Assembly (NCBI GenBank): GCA_015234465.1
Contig: JADGNA010000008.1
Location: 992,001 to 1,056,000, forward strand
Direction: 5' to 3'
Origin: Salinibacterium sp.
GTDB taxonomy: Bacteria > Actinomycetota > Actinomycetes > Actinomycetales > Microbacteriaceae
Length of the DNA stretch: 64,000 nt
In this document: one piece after another, positions 1 to 9,522 of the stretch
Layout of the letters: each line of letters opens with the position of its first letter
Numbering within the stretch: the first letter of the stretch is position 1
The notes under the pieces: model-generated
Told to the model about the DNA's origin: nothing
Seen by the model: only the letters and a program-made list of their open reading frames with translations
Databases searched by the model: none
Position numbers and translations under genes: made by a program

Positions 1-1
1 G

Positions 2-34
2 CTCGCGCAGCGCGGCCCGATGGCAACCGCATGA
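2..34 (+). CDS. C-terminal tail of an upstream gene (partial)
   Basis: The reading frame that starts at base 2 is open and ends with TGA at 32-34. It would encode only about ten residues (LAQRGPMATA) inside this window. The TGA overlaps the ATG of the carboxylesterase at 31 in an ATGA arrangement, which is typical of translationally coupled genes. The tail is too short to identify a family, and it may simply be an open frame. Confidence 0.3.
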   Translation, partial: LAQRGPMATA

Positions 35-1545
35 ACGCGCCCGTCGTCGAGACAACCGGGGGTCGCGTCGAGGGGGTTTCACTGGGAGGGGCACACGCGT
101 TCCTTGGCGTGCCATACGGCGCAAGTCCAGCGGGCGCGAACCGCTTCAAGCCGTCCGTGCCCGTGGCCCCGTGGGGCGGGGTGCGCGCGGCCGCTGAGCC
201 GGGGCCCCTCGCCCTCCAGTCGCGCACGGGCCCGGGAACGCGACCCGACAACCCCGCGCCCATGGACGAGGACTGCCTGTCGCTGAATGTCTGGACGGCA
301 TCCCTCACCGGGGCGAAGCCCGTGCTCGTCTGGTTCCACGGGGGAGGATTCTCGGCGGGCCAGGCCATCACGCCGTACTCGCACGGGGCCGCGCTGGCGT
401 CGCGAGGCGATGTCGTGGTTGTCAGCGTGACACATCGCCTCGCCCTCTTGGGATTCCTTAACCTTGAGGAGCTGGGTGGCGATGACTACGCCGGCTCTGG
501 CAATGCCAGCCTGCTCGACCTGCAGCTCGCCCTCGAGTGGGTGCGAGACAACATCTCTCGCTTCGGCGGCGACCCCAATGCGGTGACGATCCACGGCCAT
601 TCCGGAGGTGGCGGCAAAGTGGCTGCCCTGGCGTCGATGCCGGGCGCTCGCGGGCTCTTCCGCGCCGCGGTCGTGCATGGAGGCCCGCCCTTCGGGTTCA
701 AGGATCACGCCACGGCAACCCGCACGGCGGAGGAGGCGTTGTCGCTTCTAGGCGTGCGTGCCGATCGATTGGATGCCCTGCAGGACATCCCCGTGGGGCA
801 CCTGATGCACGTGCAGGAACAGCTCGCAGGAACGGGAGGCCCAGGCCCGAACGGCATGCGATTCGCTCCCGCCGTGGGCACGCCCGTGCTGCCGGCAGAC
901 CCCTACCAAGCATTCGCGGCGGGCGCCGCGAAGGACATCTCGTTCATGACGGGGACCGCCCGCGACGAGGCGAGGGCCGCGATACATGCCTTTCCCCACT
1001 ACCTGGACGATCCAGACCTGTCCGTCTCGCAGCTCGTGGACCGACTGCGTCCCGGCCTCGACCACCAGGACGACGCCGAGGTCCTCGTCGAGCGCTATCG
1101 GGACGTCGATCCGCAGGCCTCGAATACTCAGATCTTCTTCAACGTGCTGAGCGACCAGTTCACGATCAGGACGCGACGACTGGCTCAGATGAAGCGACTC
1201 GGCGACGGGCAGGACTCCTGGGTGTACCTCTGCTCGGTCAACCAGGGCACCCCGTACGGCGCCTACCACGGTGTCGAGATGCCGCTCTTCTTCAACAACG
1301 CCACGCCGACCACGCCTGGGGCGGCCGCGGCCTCGGAACTGAGCGCGGAGCTCGTGCGATTTGCCAGCGGCGATATGGCCGCGTCTGACGCCTGGCACCC
1401 ATCCGGAGGCGACATCTCTCGCATCTACGAGATCGACGACACGGGCGGTCGGACAGTCCCCGACCCGCTTGCGAACCGGCTGTCTGCATGGGACGGCATC
1501 ATCGTCACGCCGCGCACCGACCCGTGGACGACCCTTTGGCTGTAA
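31..1545 (+). CDS. Carboxylesterase, type B (PnbA/ChE-like)
   Basis: This 504-residue protein belongs to the carboxylesterase type B family of alpha/beta hydrolases, which cleave carboxylic esters. The oxyanion-hole motif HGGGF lies at residues 103-107 and the nucleophile Ser191 sits in GHSGGG. Most family members have GESAG there, so the His before Ser is a mild variant. The tract EDCLSLNVW near residue 81 and a late AYHGVEMPLFF segment carrying the probable catalytic His are also typical. Length matches the family. No signal peptide is seen, so it is probably cytoplasmic. The ATG overlaps the stop of an upstream frame, suggesting an operon. With the P450, hydrolase and orphan solute-binding protein nearby it may serve ester catabolism; the substrate is unknown. 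Confidence 0.85.
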   Translation: MNAPVVETTGGRVEGVSLGGAHAFLGVPYGASPAGANRFKPSVPVAPWGGVRAAAEPGPLALQSRTGPGTRPDNPAPMDEDCLSLNVWTASLTGAKPVLVWFHGGGFSAGQAITPYSHGAALASRGDVVVVSVTHRLALLGFLNLEELGGDDYAGSGNASLLDLQLALEWVRDNISRFGGDPNAVTIHGHSGGGGKVAALASMPGARGLFRAAVVHGGPPFGFKDHATATRTAEEALSLLGVRADRLDALQDIPVGHLMHVQEQLAGTGGPGPNGMRFAPAVGTPVLPADPYQAFAAGAAKDISFMTGTARDEARAAIHAFPHYLDDPDLSVSQLVDRLRPGLDHQDDAEVLVERYRDVDPQASNTQIFFNVLSDQFTIRTRRLAQMKRLGDGQDSWVYLCSVNQGTPYGAYHGVEMPLFFNNATPTTPGAAAASELSAELVRFASGDMAASDAWHPSGGDISRIYEIDDTGGRTVPDPLANRLSAWDGIIVTPRTDPWTTLWL

Positions 1546-1551
1546 CAGCCA

Positions 1552-1580
1552 TTGACAGACGATCGGGCAATCAATACTGT
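1552..1580 (+). promoter_or_regulatory. Sigma70-type promoter of the solute-binding protein gene
   Basis: A perfect -35 box TTGACA (1552-1557) and a -10 box TACTGT (1575-1580) are separated by exactly 17 bases. The gene starts at 1655, so this mRNA would have a leader of about 65 nt with a normal ribosome site (GGGAG, 1644-1648). It is the best canonical promoter in the window. Confidence 0.65.
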
Positions 1581-1583
1581 TCA

Positions 1584-1595
1584 TGCAACGTTGCG
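1584..1595 (+). promoter_or_regulatory. Candidate LacI-type operator
   Basis: The perfect 10-bp palindrome GCAACGTTGC (1585-1594) lies four bases after the -10 box, over the expected transcription start. A central CG dyad flanked by GCAA/TTGC is the usual core of LacI-family operators, so repression by a LacI-type regulator encoded elsewhere is plausible. The regulator is inferred only from the shape of the site. Confidence 0.35.
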
Positions 1596-1654
1596 ATCGT
1601 GGTAAGTAGTGAAATGCAAATCCGCGTCGCTCACAGCCATCAAGGGAGATAGCA

Positions 1655-3244
1655 ATGAATCACTCGAAGTCCCGGCGCCGTCGCGTCGGAGCCGCAGTCG
1701 CCATGGCCGTGGCCATGGCGCTCGTGGGAGCCGGATGCTCCAGCGACGCCGGCGACGGAGTCGAGGCCGGCGCCGTCAATCTCGCGTACCAGTTCGTGGG
1801 CCCGCCCCTTGCAGGCCTTAACCCTGCCAAGACCGGCGGCACGAACTCCTCCGCGATGTTCAATGTGCCTGCGTACAGCTCGCTGCTCTTCCAGCGACCC
1901 GACGGGAGCATCGTCGGTGACCTCGCGACCGAGTGGGGCTACCCCGAGGGCGACAACCTGACCTTCAACGTGACTCTCCGCGACGATGCCGAGTTCGCAG
2001 ACGGCGGTGCGGTGGATGCTGCCGCCGTCAAGAAGTCCCTCGAGTACGTGCGCGACGGAGGGTTCTACCTCAGCCCCCGCTTCGCGAACTTCGAAGACAT
2101 CCAGATCGTGGATGACTACGAGCTCAGCATCAAGCTGTCGGCTCCCGTTGCGGCGCTGCCGTTCGCGCTCACCCCTGCCGGTGGCGCGGGCTTCATCATC
2201 AGCCCGGAAGGTGTCGACAACCCTGACATGCTCGACAACGCGACGGCAGGTTCGGGGCCGTACGTCTACAACCCCGAGCGCAGCATCATCGACACGACGT
2301 ATGTCTTCGAGCGCAATCCGAACTACTACAACCCGGATGCGGTGAAGGCGGAGACCCTCACCGTCCAGGTGATCACCGACCCCAACACGGCGGTGTCGGC
2401 CCTCCAAACCGGCCAGGTGTCAGTGGTCTCAGGCCGAGCGACCACGGCCCCGGCGGCCGAGGCTGCGGGCATGGACGTCTACGCGGTCGGCGGATCAGCC
2501 CACGGCATCGGCATCATCGACAGGGAAGGCGCGGTCGTGCCGGCATTCGCCGACGTGCGTGTTCGCCAGGCGATCAACTACGCGATCGACCGTGAGGCAC
2601 TGACGGAAGCCATGCTGCCCGGCGGCTTCGGCACGCCCACGGAGCAGATCCTGGCTGAGGGCCAGCCGGGATACAACCCGGACCTCGTCGGAAGGTACGC
2701 CTACAACCTCGACAAGGCCAAGTCCCTCCTCGCCGAGGCCGGCTACGCCGATGGTTTCGCCTTCGACCTTCTCTGCTCCGAGACGGTCGGCAACTGCCCC
2801 GCCGCTGAGGCGGCCGCGGGTGACCTGGCCCGAGTCGGCATCACCGTGACCGTGGAGATGGTGGGAGTCAGCACGAGCGCCTTCGACGAGAAGGCCGCGA
2901 GCGGTCAGTACGGCGCAGCAATGCAGCGCCTCCGCACAGTCGCGTCTGAGTTTGCTCCGCTCCTGCTGCCCGACGCCGGCGGTTCCTCGAACCCGTTCGA
3001 GTCGGAGGACCCCGAGATCACGCGCCTGTGGGAAGAGGCGCTCGCCGAGACGGATCCCGATGCGCAGGCGGAACTGTGGTCGCAGATGTCGGAGCGGGTG
3101 GCGGAACTCGCCTGGTTCGCTCCCCTGTACATCGCGAAGTTCGTCTACTTCGTGGACCCGGACCTCAAGGGCTTCAAGGTGACGAACGAGAACGCCATCT
3201 ACAGCCCCTTCGACGTCACTGGTGAATACAGCTGGACCAAGTAA
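1655..3244 (+). CDS. Family-5 extracellular solute-binding lipoprotein (DppA/OppA/NikA-like)
   Basis: This 529-residue protein has a lipoprotein signal: a basic N-terminus (SKSRRRR), a hydrophobic stretch and a lipobox ending VGAGC with Cys28 as lipidation site. The mature part follows the SBP_bac_5 pattern, including DVRVRQAINYAIDREAL, the hallmark of dipeptide/oligopeptide/nickel binding proteins. It would capture peptides or another small ligand outside the membrane for an ABC importer. No permease or ATPase gene lies beside it in this window, so partners must be upstream or elsewhere. It has its own promoter, a possible LacI-type operator and a strong terminator, and so appears monocistronic. 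The ligand cannot be told from sequence. Confidence 0.88.
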   Translation: MNHSKSRRRRVGAAVAMAVAMALVGAGCSSDAGDGVEAGAVNLAYQFVGPPLAGLNPAKTGGTNSSAMFNVPAYSSLLFQRPDGSIVGDLATEWGYPEGDNLTFNVTLRDDAEFADGGAVDAAAVKKSLEYVRDGGFYLSPRFANFEDIQIVDDYELSIKLSAPVAALPFALTPAGGAGFIISPEGVDNPDMLDNATAGSGPYVYNPERSIIDTTYVFERNPNYYNPDAVKAETLTVQVITDPNTAVSALQTGQVSVVSGRATTAPAAEAAGMDVYAVGGSAHGIGIIDREGAVVPAFADVRVRQAINYAIDREALTEAMLPGGFGTPTEQILAEGQPGYNPDLVGRYAYNLDKAKSLLAEAGYADGFAFDLLCSETVGNCPAAEAAAGDLARVGITVTVEMVGVSTSAFDEKAASGQYGAAMQRLRTVASEFAPLLLPDAGGSSNPFESEDPEITRLWEEALAETDPDAQAELWSQMSERVAELAWFAPLYIAKFVYFVDPDLKGFKVTNENAIYSPFDVTGEYSWTK

Positions 3245-3257
3245 CCCGGTAACCATG

Positions 3258-3293
3258 CGATGCCGCCGACCGGGCCTCCGGTCGGCGGCATCG
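3258..3293 (+). terminator. Hairpin terminator after the solute-binding protein gene
   Basis: Perfect 16-bp arms (3258-3273 and 3278-3293) enclose a GCCT loop, starting 14 bases after the stop at 3244. The stem is GC-rich and no strong T tract follows, as is common in actinobacteria. It could act in both directions, because the convergent hydrolase gene ends at 3315. Confidence 0.7.
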
Positions 3294-3314
3294 TCATGTG
3301 GAGCGAGCGCCTGG

Positions 3315-4625
3315 CTACCAGTGAGCCTCGGCGAGGTACTCATCGGCATCGGGCCGAAGCACGTAGCCCAGCTCCACGAGTTCATCGAGGCACGCGGCGA
3401 CGCGCATCCGATACGCGTCCTCGGTGCCGTAGAGGGCGCGTAGCTTGTGCGGAGGGAACGGCTGCTCGCAGCCATTGAGCCAGGCCGCACCGGGGCCGCT
3501 GATGGCAGAGATCGTGGAGGTCGGCACATCCACGTGTGGTGTCCGCAGTCCTCCCGTGACATTGCCGTGCTCGTCACGCGCGAGCTTCCCGTCGCGATCG
3601 AGGGTGAAGACCGCGCCAGGCGGCGGTTCATGCCCGTCGCGTGCCCAGCGGACGAGTGAGGCCAGCGCGGCCGCCACCACGTGGCTGCTGGGAAAGGTGC
3701 TCCAACGCTGGCCCGGCACGAGTTCGCCCGGATGCTGCGGCGGATGATCGCGAGTGTCGGCGTGCGACATCCCGGCCACCTCGTACAGACGGAACCGGTG
3801 CGAGTCCGCGCGTCGATGCGTGAACGCCACGGTCTGGCCGGGCAGCAGATGGCTCACGCGCAACTGCTCCATCTCGGACTCTGCGAGCAGCTCGATGATG
3901 GGCACGTCGAGATCGGGAAGGGCATCGCCGCCCGAGCACATCGGCAGGTAGCCGTCGAAGACGGGGTGCGTTCCCGACAGGGCTGCGTGATGTGCCATTG
4001 CAAAATTGCGGGTGAAGCCTCCCGTCTGGGAGAGCCCGGTCAGAAGAACCGTCGACACGGACCCCAGCGGACCTGCGCCGGAACGCAAGGCGTCGGCGAA
4101 CTGCCCGAGTATCTCGGGTGCCTGCACCGCGGCGGCGAACCATCGTCGCCTGAACTTCTCGGACTCGCGCCGCACATCGTCCATCGTGCGCCCGGTGGCG
4201 GCGTCTGTGCCGATGCTGGCCGTGCTCGGGGCATCCGGGCCTGCTCCATCGACAAGGGCGACCGAGGCGTAGCGATCAGCGTCGAACGAACTGAGGATGC
4301 CGACCGCGCTGGGCTGGCAGGACACCTCGGCCCATACATGCCCCGCGCGCACGGTCTCGCGCTGGATGACGGGCCAGGCGGAGCGGCCTCCTGCAAAGTG
4401 CATCGGCTCGACCACGGCCACGCCGCTCGCGCGGGAGAAGTCAATCGGGTGCCGCAGGAGTGCGCGCACCGTGAATGGCTCGTTCGCGGCGACTCCCGCG
4501 AGCAGCAGTTCGGTCTGTGCGTAGCCGGCGTCCATCAGGCGGTCCACGCCCCAGTCGTCGCCACCGAATGCCCGCGACGTGGTCGTCTCGGCGAGGGTCC
4601 TGATCTTCATGGCTGGGGTGGCCAT
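3315..4625 (-). CDS. Alpha/beta hydrolase domain protein (Abhydrolase_10-like)
   Basis: This 436-residue protein contains a GLSQTGGF segment that resembles the nucleophile elbow of the alpha/beta hydrolase domain family PF20091, a group of large, mostly uncharacterised hydrolases. Later parts (LLPGQTVAFTH, YEVAGMSHADTRD with a possible catalytic His) fit that assignment. No signal peptide is evident. It starts 15 bases after the P450 stop on the same strand, with GGAGGAG just before the ATG, so the two genes should be co-transcribed. The pairing suggests P450 oxidation followed by ester or lactone hydrolysis of the same compound; this is inference. A second ATG five codons in is an alternative start. 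Confidence 0.7.
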   Translation of the reverse strand: MATPAMKIRTLAETTTSRAFGGDDWGVDRLMDAGYAQTELLLAGVAANEPFTVRALLRHPIDFSRASGVAVVEPMHFAGGRSAWPVIQRETVRAGHVWAEVSCQPSAVGILSSFDADRYASVALVDGAGPDAPSTASIGTDAATGRTMDDVRRESEKFRRRWFAAAVQAPEILGQFADALRSGAGPLGSVSTVLLTGLSQTGGFTRNFAMAHHAALSGTHPVFDGYLPMCSGGDALPDLDVPIIELLAESEMEQLRVSHLLPGQTVAFTHRRADSHRFRLYEVAGMSHADTRDHPPQHPGELVPGQRWSTFPSSHVVAAALASLVRWARDGHEPPPGAVFTLDRDGKLARDEHGNVTGGLRTPHVDVPTSTISAISGPGAAWLNGCEQPFPPHKLRALYGTEDAYRMRVAACLDELVELGYVLRPDADEYLAEAHW

Positions 4626-4640
4626 GGCTCCTCCAGCCTC

Positions 4641-5861
4641 CTAGGCGCGTACGAAGTCGAGGGGCACGGAGCGGGTTCCCCATTCGGCCCAGATGGCCAT
4701 TTCGGGGTCGCCGGCGGCGGTGAAGCTGCTGCTGCGGGCGAGCGCTTCTTCCAGGGTGATGATCATCATCATGCGGGCGAGGGGGGCGCCGGGGCAGCTG
4801 TGGGTGCCGCGGCCGAAGGAGATGTGTTTGGCGATGTTGGGGCGGTTCAGCACGAATTTCTCCCCGTCGGGGAAGACGGTCTCGTCGCGGTTGGCGGAGG
4901 TGTAGACCAGGGCGATGGGGTCGTCTTTGCGGATGAGTTGTCCCTCGAGGATGACGTCTTCGCGGGCGGTGCGGGCCATGCCGCGGTAGGGGGAGTAGAG
5001 GCGCAGGAACTCCTCCACGGCGGCGGGGATCAGGGTGGGTTCTGCCCGGAGGGTCTCTTGCAGGTCGGGGTCGGCGGCGAGGTGGACGAACATGTTGCCG
5101 ATGAACACGCTGGGGGCGACCATGCCGGTGACGATGAGCTGGCGCACGGTGCCGAGGATCATGGCGTCTGGTAGGGGTTCGCCGTGGGGGCGGGCTGCCA
5201 GAAGCGCGGCGGTGAGGTCGTGCTCGGGGTCGTATCCACCGGCCTTGCGGTCGTCGATGATGCCCTGGGCGATCTCGTAGAGGCGGCCGCTGAGGCTCTT
5301 GACGACGTCGTGGTTGAGCACCTGGATGGCGTCGACGTAGGTGCCGGTGACCGACTTGATGGTCTGGGAGGTCTCCACGTCGAGGTTGAAGAAGTCGGCG
5401 AACACGTAGGCCGGGAACTTGTGGGCGTACTGGGAGCACACATCCGCCCAGCCGGCATCGATCAGCGGGTCCAGCAGGGAGACCGCCGAGGCCCGCACCC
5501 GCGGCTCCAGGGCCCGCATCTTCGGCGGGGTGAACGACTTGTTGATGATGCGCCGGTACTCGGTGTGCTCCGGCGGGTCCAGGTGCAGCGGCGGGCGCAC
5601 CCCGGTGAAGGCGAACTTGGGCACCGCGTTCTGCTTCGAGGTCGTGAAGTGCTCAATATCGGTGATCACCTTCAACACGGCGTCATAGCTCAGGGCAGCC
5701 CAGAACCCGTCATACTCCTGGCTGCGGGCGACCGGATGCTTCGGCCGCAACTGGTGGAACTCCTCGTGCGCACTCGTGAAGGTCTCACCCGGCCGCACTG
5801 GGTCAAAGTCGTGCGCAGTGCGCCGCTGGTCCGATTGCATCGAGGCTGCTGTCGTGTCCAT
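4641..5861 (-). CDS. Cytochrome P450
   Basis: This 406-residue soluble P450 has the haem-binding loop FGRGTHSCPGAP with Cys356 as thiolate ligand, the ExxR motif in EEFLR (284-287) and an HLDPPEHTEYRR segment at 93-104. It would use O2 and electrons from a ferredoxin/reductase pair not encoded here. The I-helix reads VTGMVAPSVFIGN (244-256): the usual acidic-Thr pair of (A/G)Gx(D/E)T is absent, replaced by Val248-Ala249, followed by Pro-Ser. That implies an unusual proton-delivery route or substrate-assisted chemistry. It heads an operon with the downstream hydrolase and is divergent from the CapA-like gene. The substrate is unknown. Confidence 0.92.
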   Translation of the reverse strand: MDTTAASMQSDQRRTAHDFDPVRPGETFTSAHEEFHQLRPKHPVARSQEYDGFWAALSYDAVLKVITDIEHFTTSKQNAVPKFAFTGVRPPLHLDPPEHTEYRRIINKSFTPPKMRALEPRVRASAVSLLDPLIDAGWADVCSQYAHKFPAYVFADFFNLDVETSQTIKSVTGTYVDAIQVLNHDVVKSLSGRLYEIAQGIIDDRKAGGYDPEHDLTAALLAARPHGEPLPDAMILGTVRQLIVTGMVAPSVFIGNMFVHLAADPDLQETLRAEPTLIPAAVEEFLRLYSPYRGMARTAREDVILEGQLIRKDDPIALVYTSANRDETVFPDGEKFVLNRPNIAKHISFGRGTHSCPGAPLARMMMIITLEEALARSSSFTAAGDPEMAIWAEWGTRSVPLDFVRA

Positions 5862-5867
5862 GGCGTA

Positions 5868-5873
5868 ACCGTA
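5868..5873 (-). promoter_or_regulatory. -10 box of the P450 gene, leaderless type
   Basis: On the minus strand TACGGT is followed by six bases and then the ATG at 5861, so the transcript would begin at or within a base of the start codon. Confidence 0.5.
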
Positions 5874-5908
5874 ACATCTTGCACCTCAAGTGTGACGAGA
5901 TATGTTAT
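5871..5908. promoter_or_regulatory. Inverted repeat between P450 and CapA-like genes, possible operator
   Basis: GTAACAT (5871-5877) and ATGTTAT (5902-5908) are inverted copies that match at six of seven positions, with 24 bases between them. The left half overlaps the P450 -10 box and the right half lies in the CapA leader. This is where a repressor controlling both divergent genes would bind. The arms are short, so chance is possible. Confidence 0.3.
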
Positions 5909-5949
5909 CTATGTGTCGCACCGGTGCGGCGCGGACCTGAGGGGCATAC

Positions 5950-7128
5950 ATGATTCGTTTCACAGCAGTTGGCGACGTCGGTCCTGAGCGTAGGGATGTC
6001 GACACGCTCTTCGAGAAGGTGGCAGGGCACATACGTGAGGCCGACGTGGCCTTCATGCAATTGGAGATGACGCTCACTGATCGAGGGCAACGGGTGCCGC
6101 AGACCAAGCACACGTCACGGACATCGCCCGAGGCCGCGCACGCGTTCCGACGTGCCGGGTTCACGCACGCGGGGTGGGCCAGCAACCACTCCCTGGATTG
6201 GGGTTACGAGGGCTTCTTCGACACGATCGAGGCGCTGGAGGGAGCTGGACTAGTTCCCCTTGGAGTCGGGCGCACCCTGGGCGAGGCCCGCGAGATCCGA
6301 GTGGTCGAGGTCGACGGCATTCGAGTCGCGATACTGGCGTACTGCAGCATCCTGCCCGCGGACTATTGGGCGACCCCGAACAGGGCTGGGGTCGCGCCGC
6401 TGCGCGCGTTCACGGTGCACGAGCCCGCCGAACCGGACCAGCCGGGCACTCCGCAGCGCATGTTCACCTTCCCGCATCCCGATGACGAGCAAGGCATGGT
6501 CGACGACATCGCCCGCGCCCGCGAGCTCGCCGACGCCGTCATCGTCTCCGCGCACTGGGGAATCCACTTCACCCATGCCCAGCTCGCCGACTACCAACGA
6601 ACCCTCGGCCATGCCGCGATCGACGCCGGCGCAGACCTTGTGATCGGCCACCACGCGCACATCCTGAAGGGAATCGAGGTCTACCGTGGCAAGGCCATCT
6701 TCCACAGCCTCGGAAACTTCGCGATTGAGCTGCCGATGGATGAGGAGCACGCGAACCGGCCCAGCTTCCGCCACCTGATGAGCCTGCATCCGGGCTGGGA
6801 GCCCGACATCGGTGGCATGTTCAACTTTCCGCCCGACTCCCGCAAGTCGATGGTCGTCAGTTGCGAGATCGATGCATCCGGCGTCTCTGGCCTGCGATTC
6901 CGTCCCGTGATGATCGACCGGATGGCTGTTCCCGAGATCCTGCCCTCGAGCGATCCGCGATTCTCCGAGGTGCTCGACTACGTGCGCACCATCACGGCGG
7001 ATGCCGGGCTCGACACCACCTTCACGGTCGATGGCGACGACATCCTGGTTGATACGGGGGGAGCGCCGGATGTAGCTGTCAGCGAACTCGGCCTGGGTGC
7101 TCTTGGCTGCGGGGTGCTCTTCCACTAA
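5950..7128 (+). CDS. CapA family protein (poly-gamma-glutamate capsule type metallophosphatase fold)
   Basis: This 392-residue protein matches the CapA/YwtB family, a calcineurin-like metallophosphatase fold. Visible signs are FTAVGDVG at the N-terminus, the ASNHSLDWG block, [11 protein letters not shown], and [25 protein letters not shown]. The Asp, Asn and His residues in these blocks are the usual metal and active-site set. CapA takes part in poly-gamma-glutamate export in Bacillus, but many members of this family in actinobacteria lack the other cap genes, as here. There is no signal peptide or membrane anchor, so a cytoplasmic role is likely. A GAGGGG ribosome site lies five bases before the ATG. 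Confidence 0.8.
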   Translation: MIRFTAVGDVGPERRDVDTLFEKVAGHIREADVAFMQLEMTLTDRGQRVPQTKHTSRTSPEAAHAFRRAGFTHAGWASNHSLDWGYEGFFDTIEALEGAGLVPLGVGRTLGEAREIRVVEVDGIRVAILAYCSILPADYWATPNRAGVAPLRAFTVHEPAEPDQPGTPQRMFTFPHPDDEQGMVDDIARARELADAVIVSAHWGIHFTHAQLADYQRTLGHAAIDAGADLVIGHHAHILKGIEVYRGKAIFHSLGNFAIELPMDEEHANRPSFRHLMSLHPGWEPDIGGMFNFPPDSRKSMVVSCEIDASGVSGLRFRPVMIDRMAVPEILPSSDPRFSEVLDYVRTITADAGLDTTFTVDGDDILVDTGGAPDVAVSELGLGALGCGVLFH

Positions 7129-7130
7129 AG

Positions 7131-7149
7131 TTGAGTCAAGTCGACTCAA
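7131..7149 (+). promoter_or_regulatory. HAIR operator (HspR binding site) upstream of clpB
   Basis: TTGAGT (7131-7136), seven bases, then ACTCAA (7144-7149) reproduces the HspR-associated inverted repeat, known as CTTGAGT-N7-ACTCAAG in Streptomyces and Mycobacterium. It lies 11 bases before the clpB ATG, so HspR bound here would block clpB transcription until heat shock. hspR itself is not in the window. Confidence 0.8.
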
Positions 7150-7160
7150 TTGGGAGAGAA

Positions 7161-9317
<2,157 letters not shown>

Positions 9318-9479
9318 CGCGGGCGGCACCGGGCGGCACGCCGCTGGCGCAGGCGGGGCCTCGCTCACGCGGCGGCGAATGCTGCGGCGGACAGCAACAC
9401 TTTCGGCCGACGCGCCGGGTGTGCGGTCCGTACCGCGGCGTGTCGCCGTAAGACGTTGCTCTTCGCCGCACGCCCCAGC

Positions 9480-9515
9480 GGGTTGAGTGGGCCCGCCAGG
9501 GCCGTATCGAAACCC
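9480..9515. repeat. REP-like dispersed repeat, copy 1
   Basis: This 36-base unit begins GGGTTGAGTGGGCCCGCC and ends CCGTATCGAAACCC. It matches the copy at 55011-55046 at 35 of 36 positions. The inner GGCCCGCCAGGGCC and the outer GGGTT/AACCC can pair. It lies between the convergent clpB and acyl-CoA ligase genes, eight bases past the ligase stop. Confidence 0.8.
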
Positions 9516-9522
9516 GGGCCGC

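Noticed and set aside
7131-7160. TTG start at 7131 for clpB
   Set aside because: The TTG is part of the HAIR operator and has no ribosome site, while ATG 7161 follows GGGAGAG.
9384-9469. Hairpin with GCGGCG-3-AGCAAC and GTTGCT-3-CGCCGC arms
   Set aside because: The arms are interrupted and 56 bases apart, so it is much weaker than the other elements and may be chance in GC-rich DNA.
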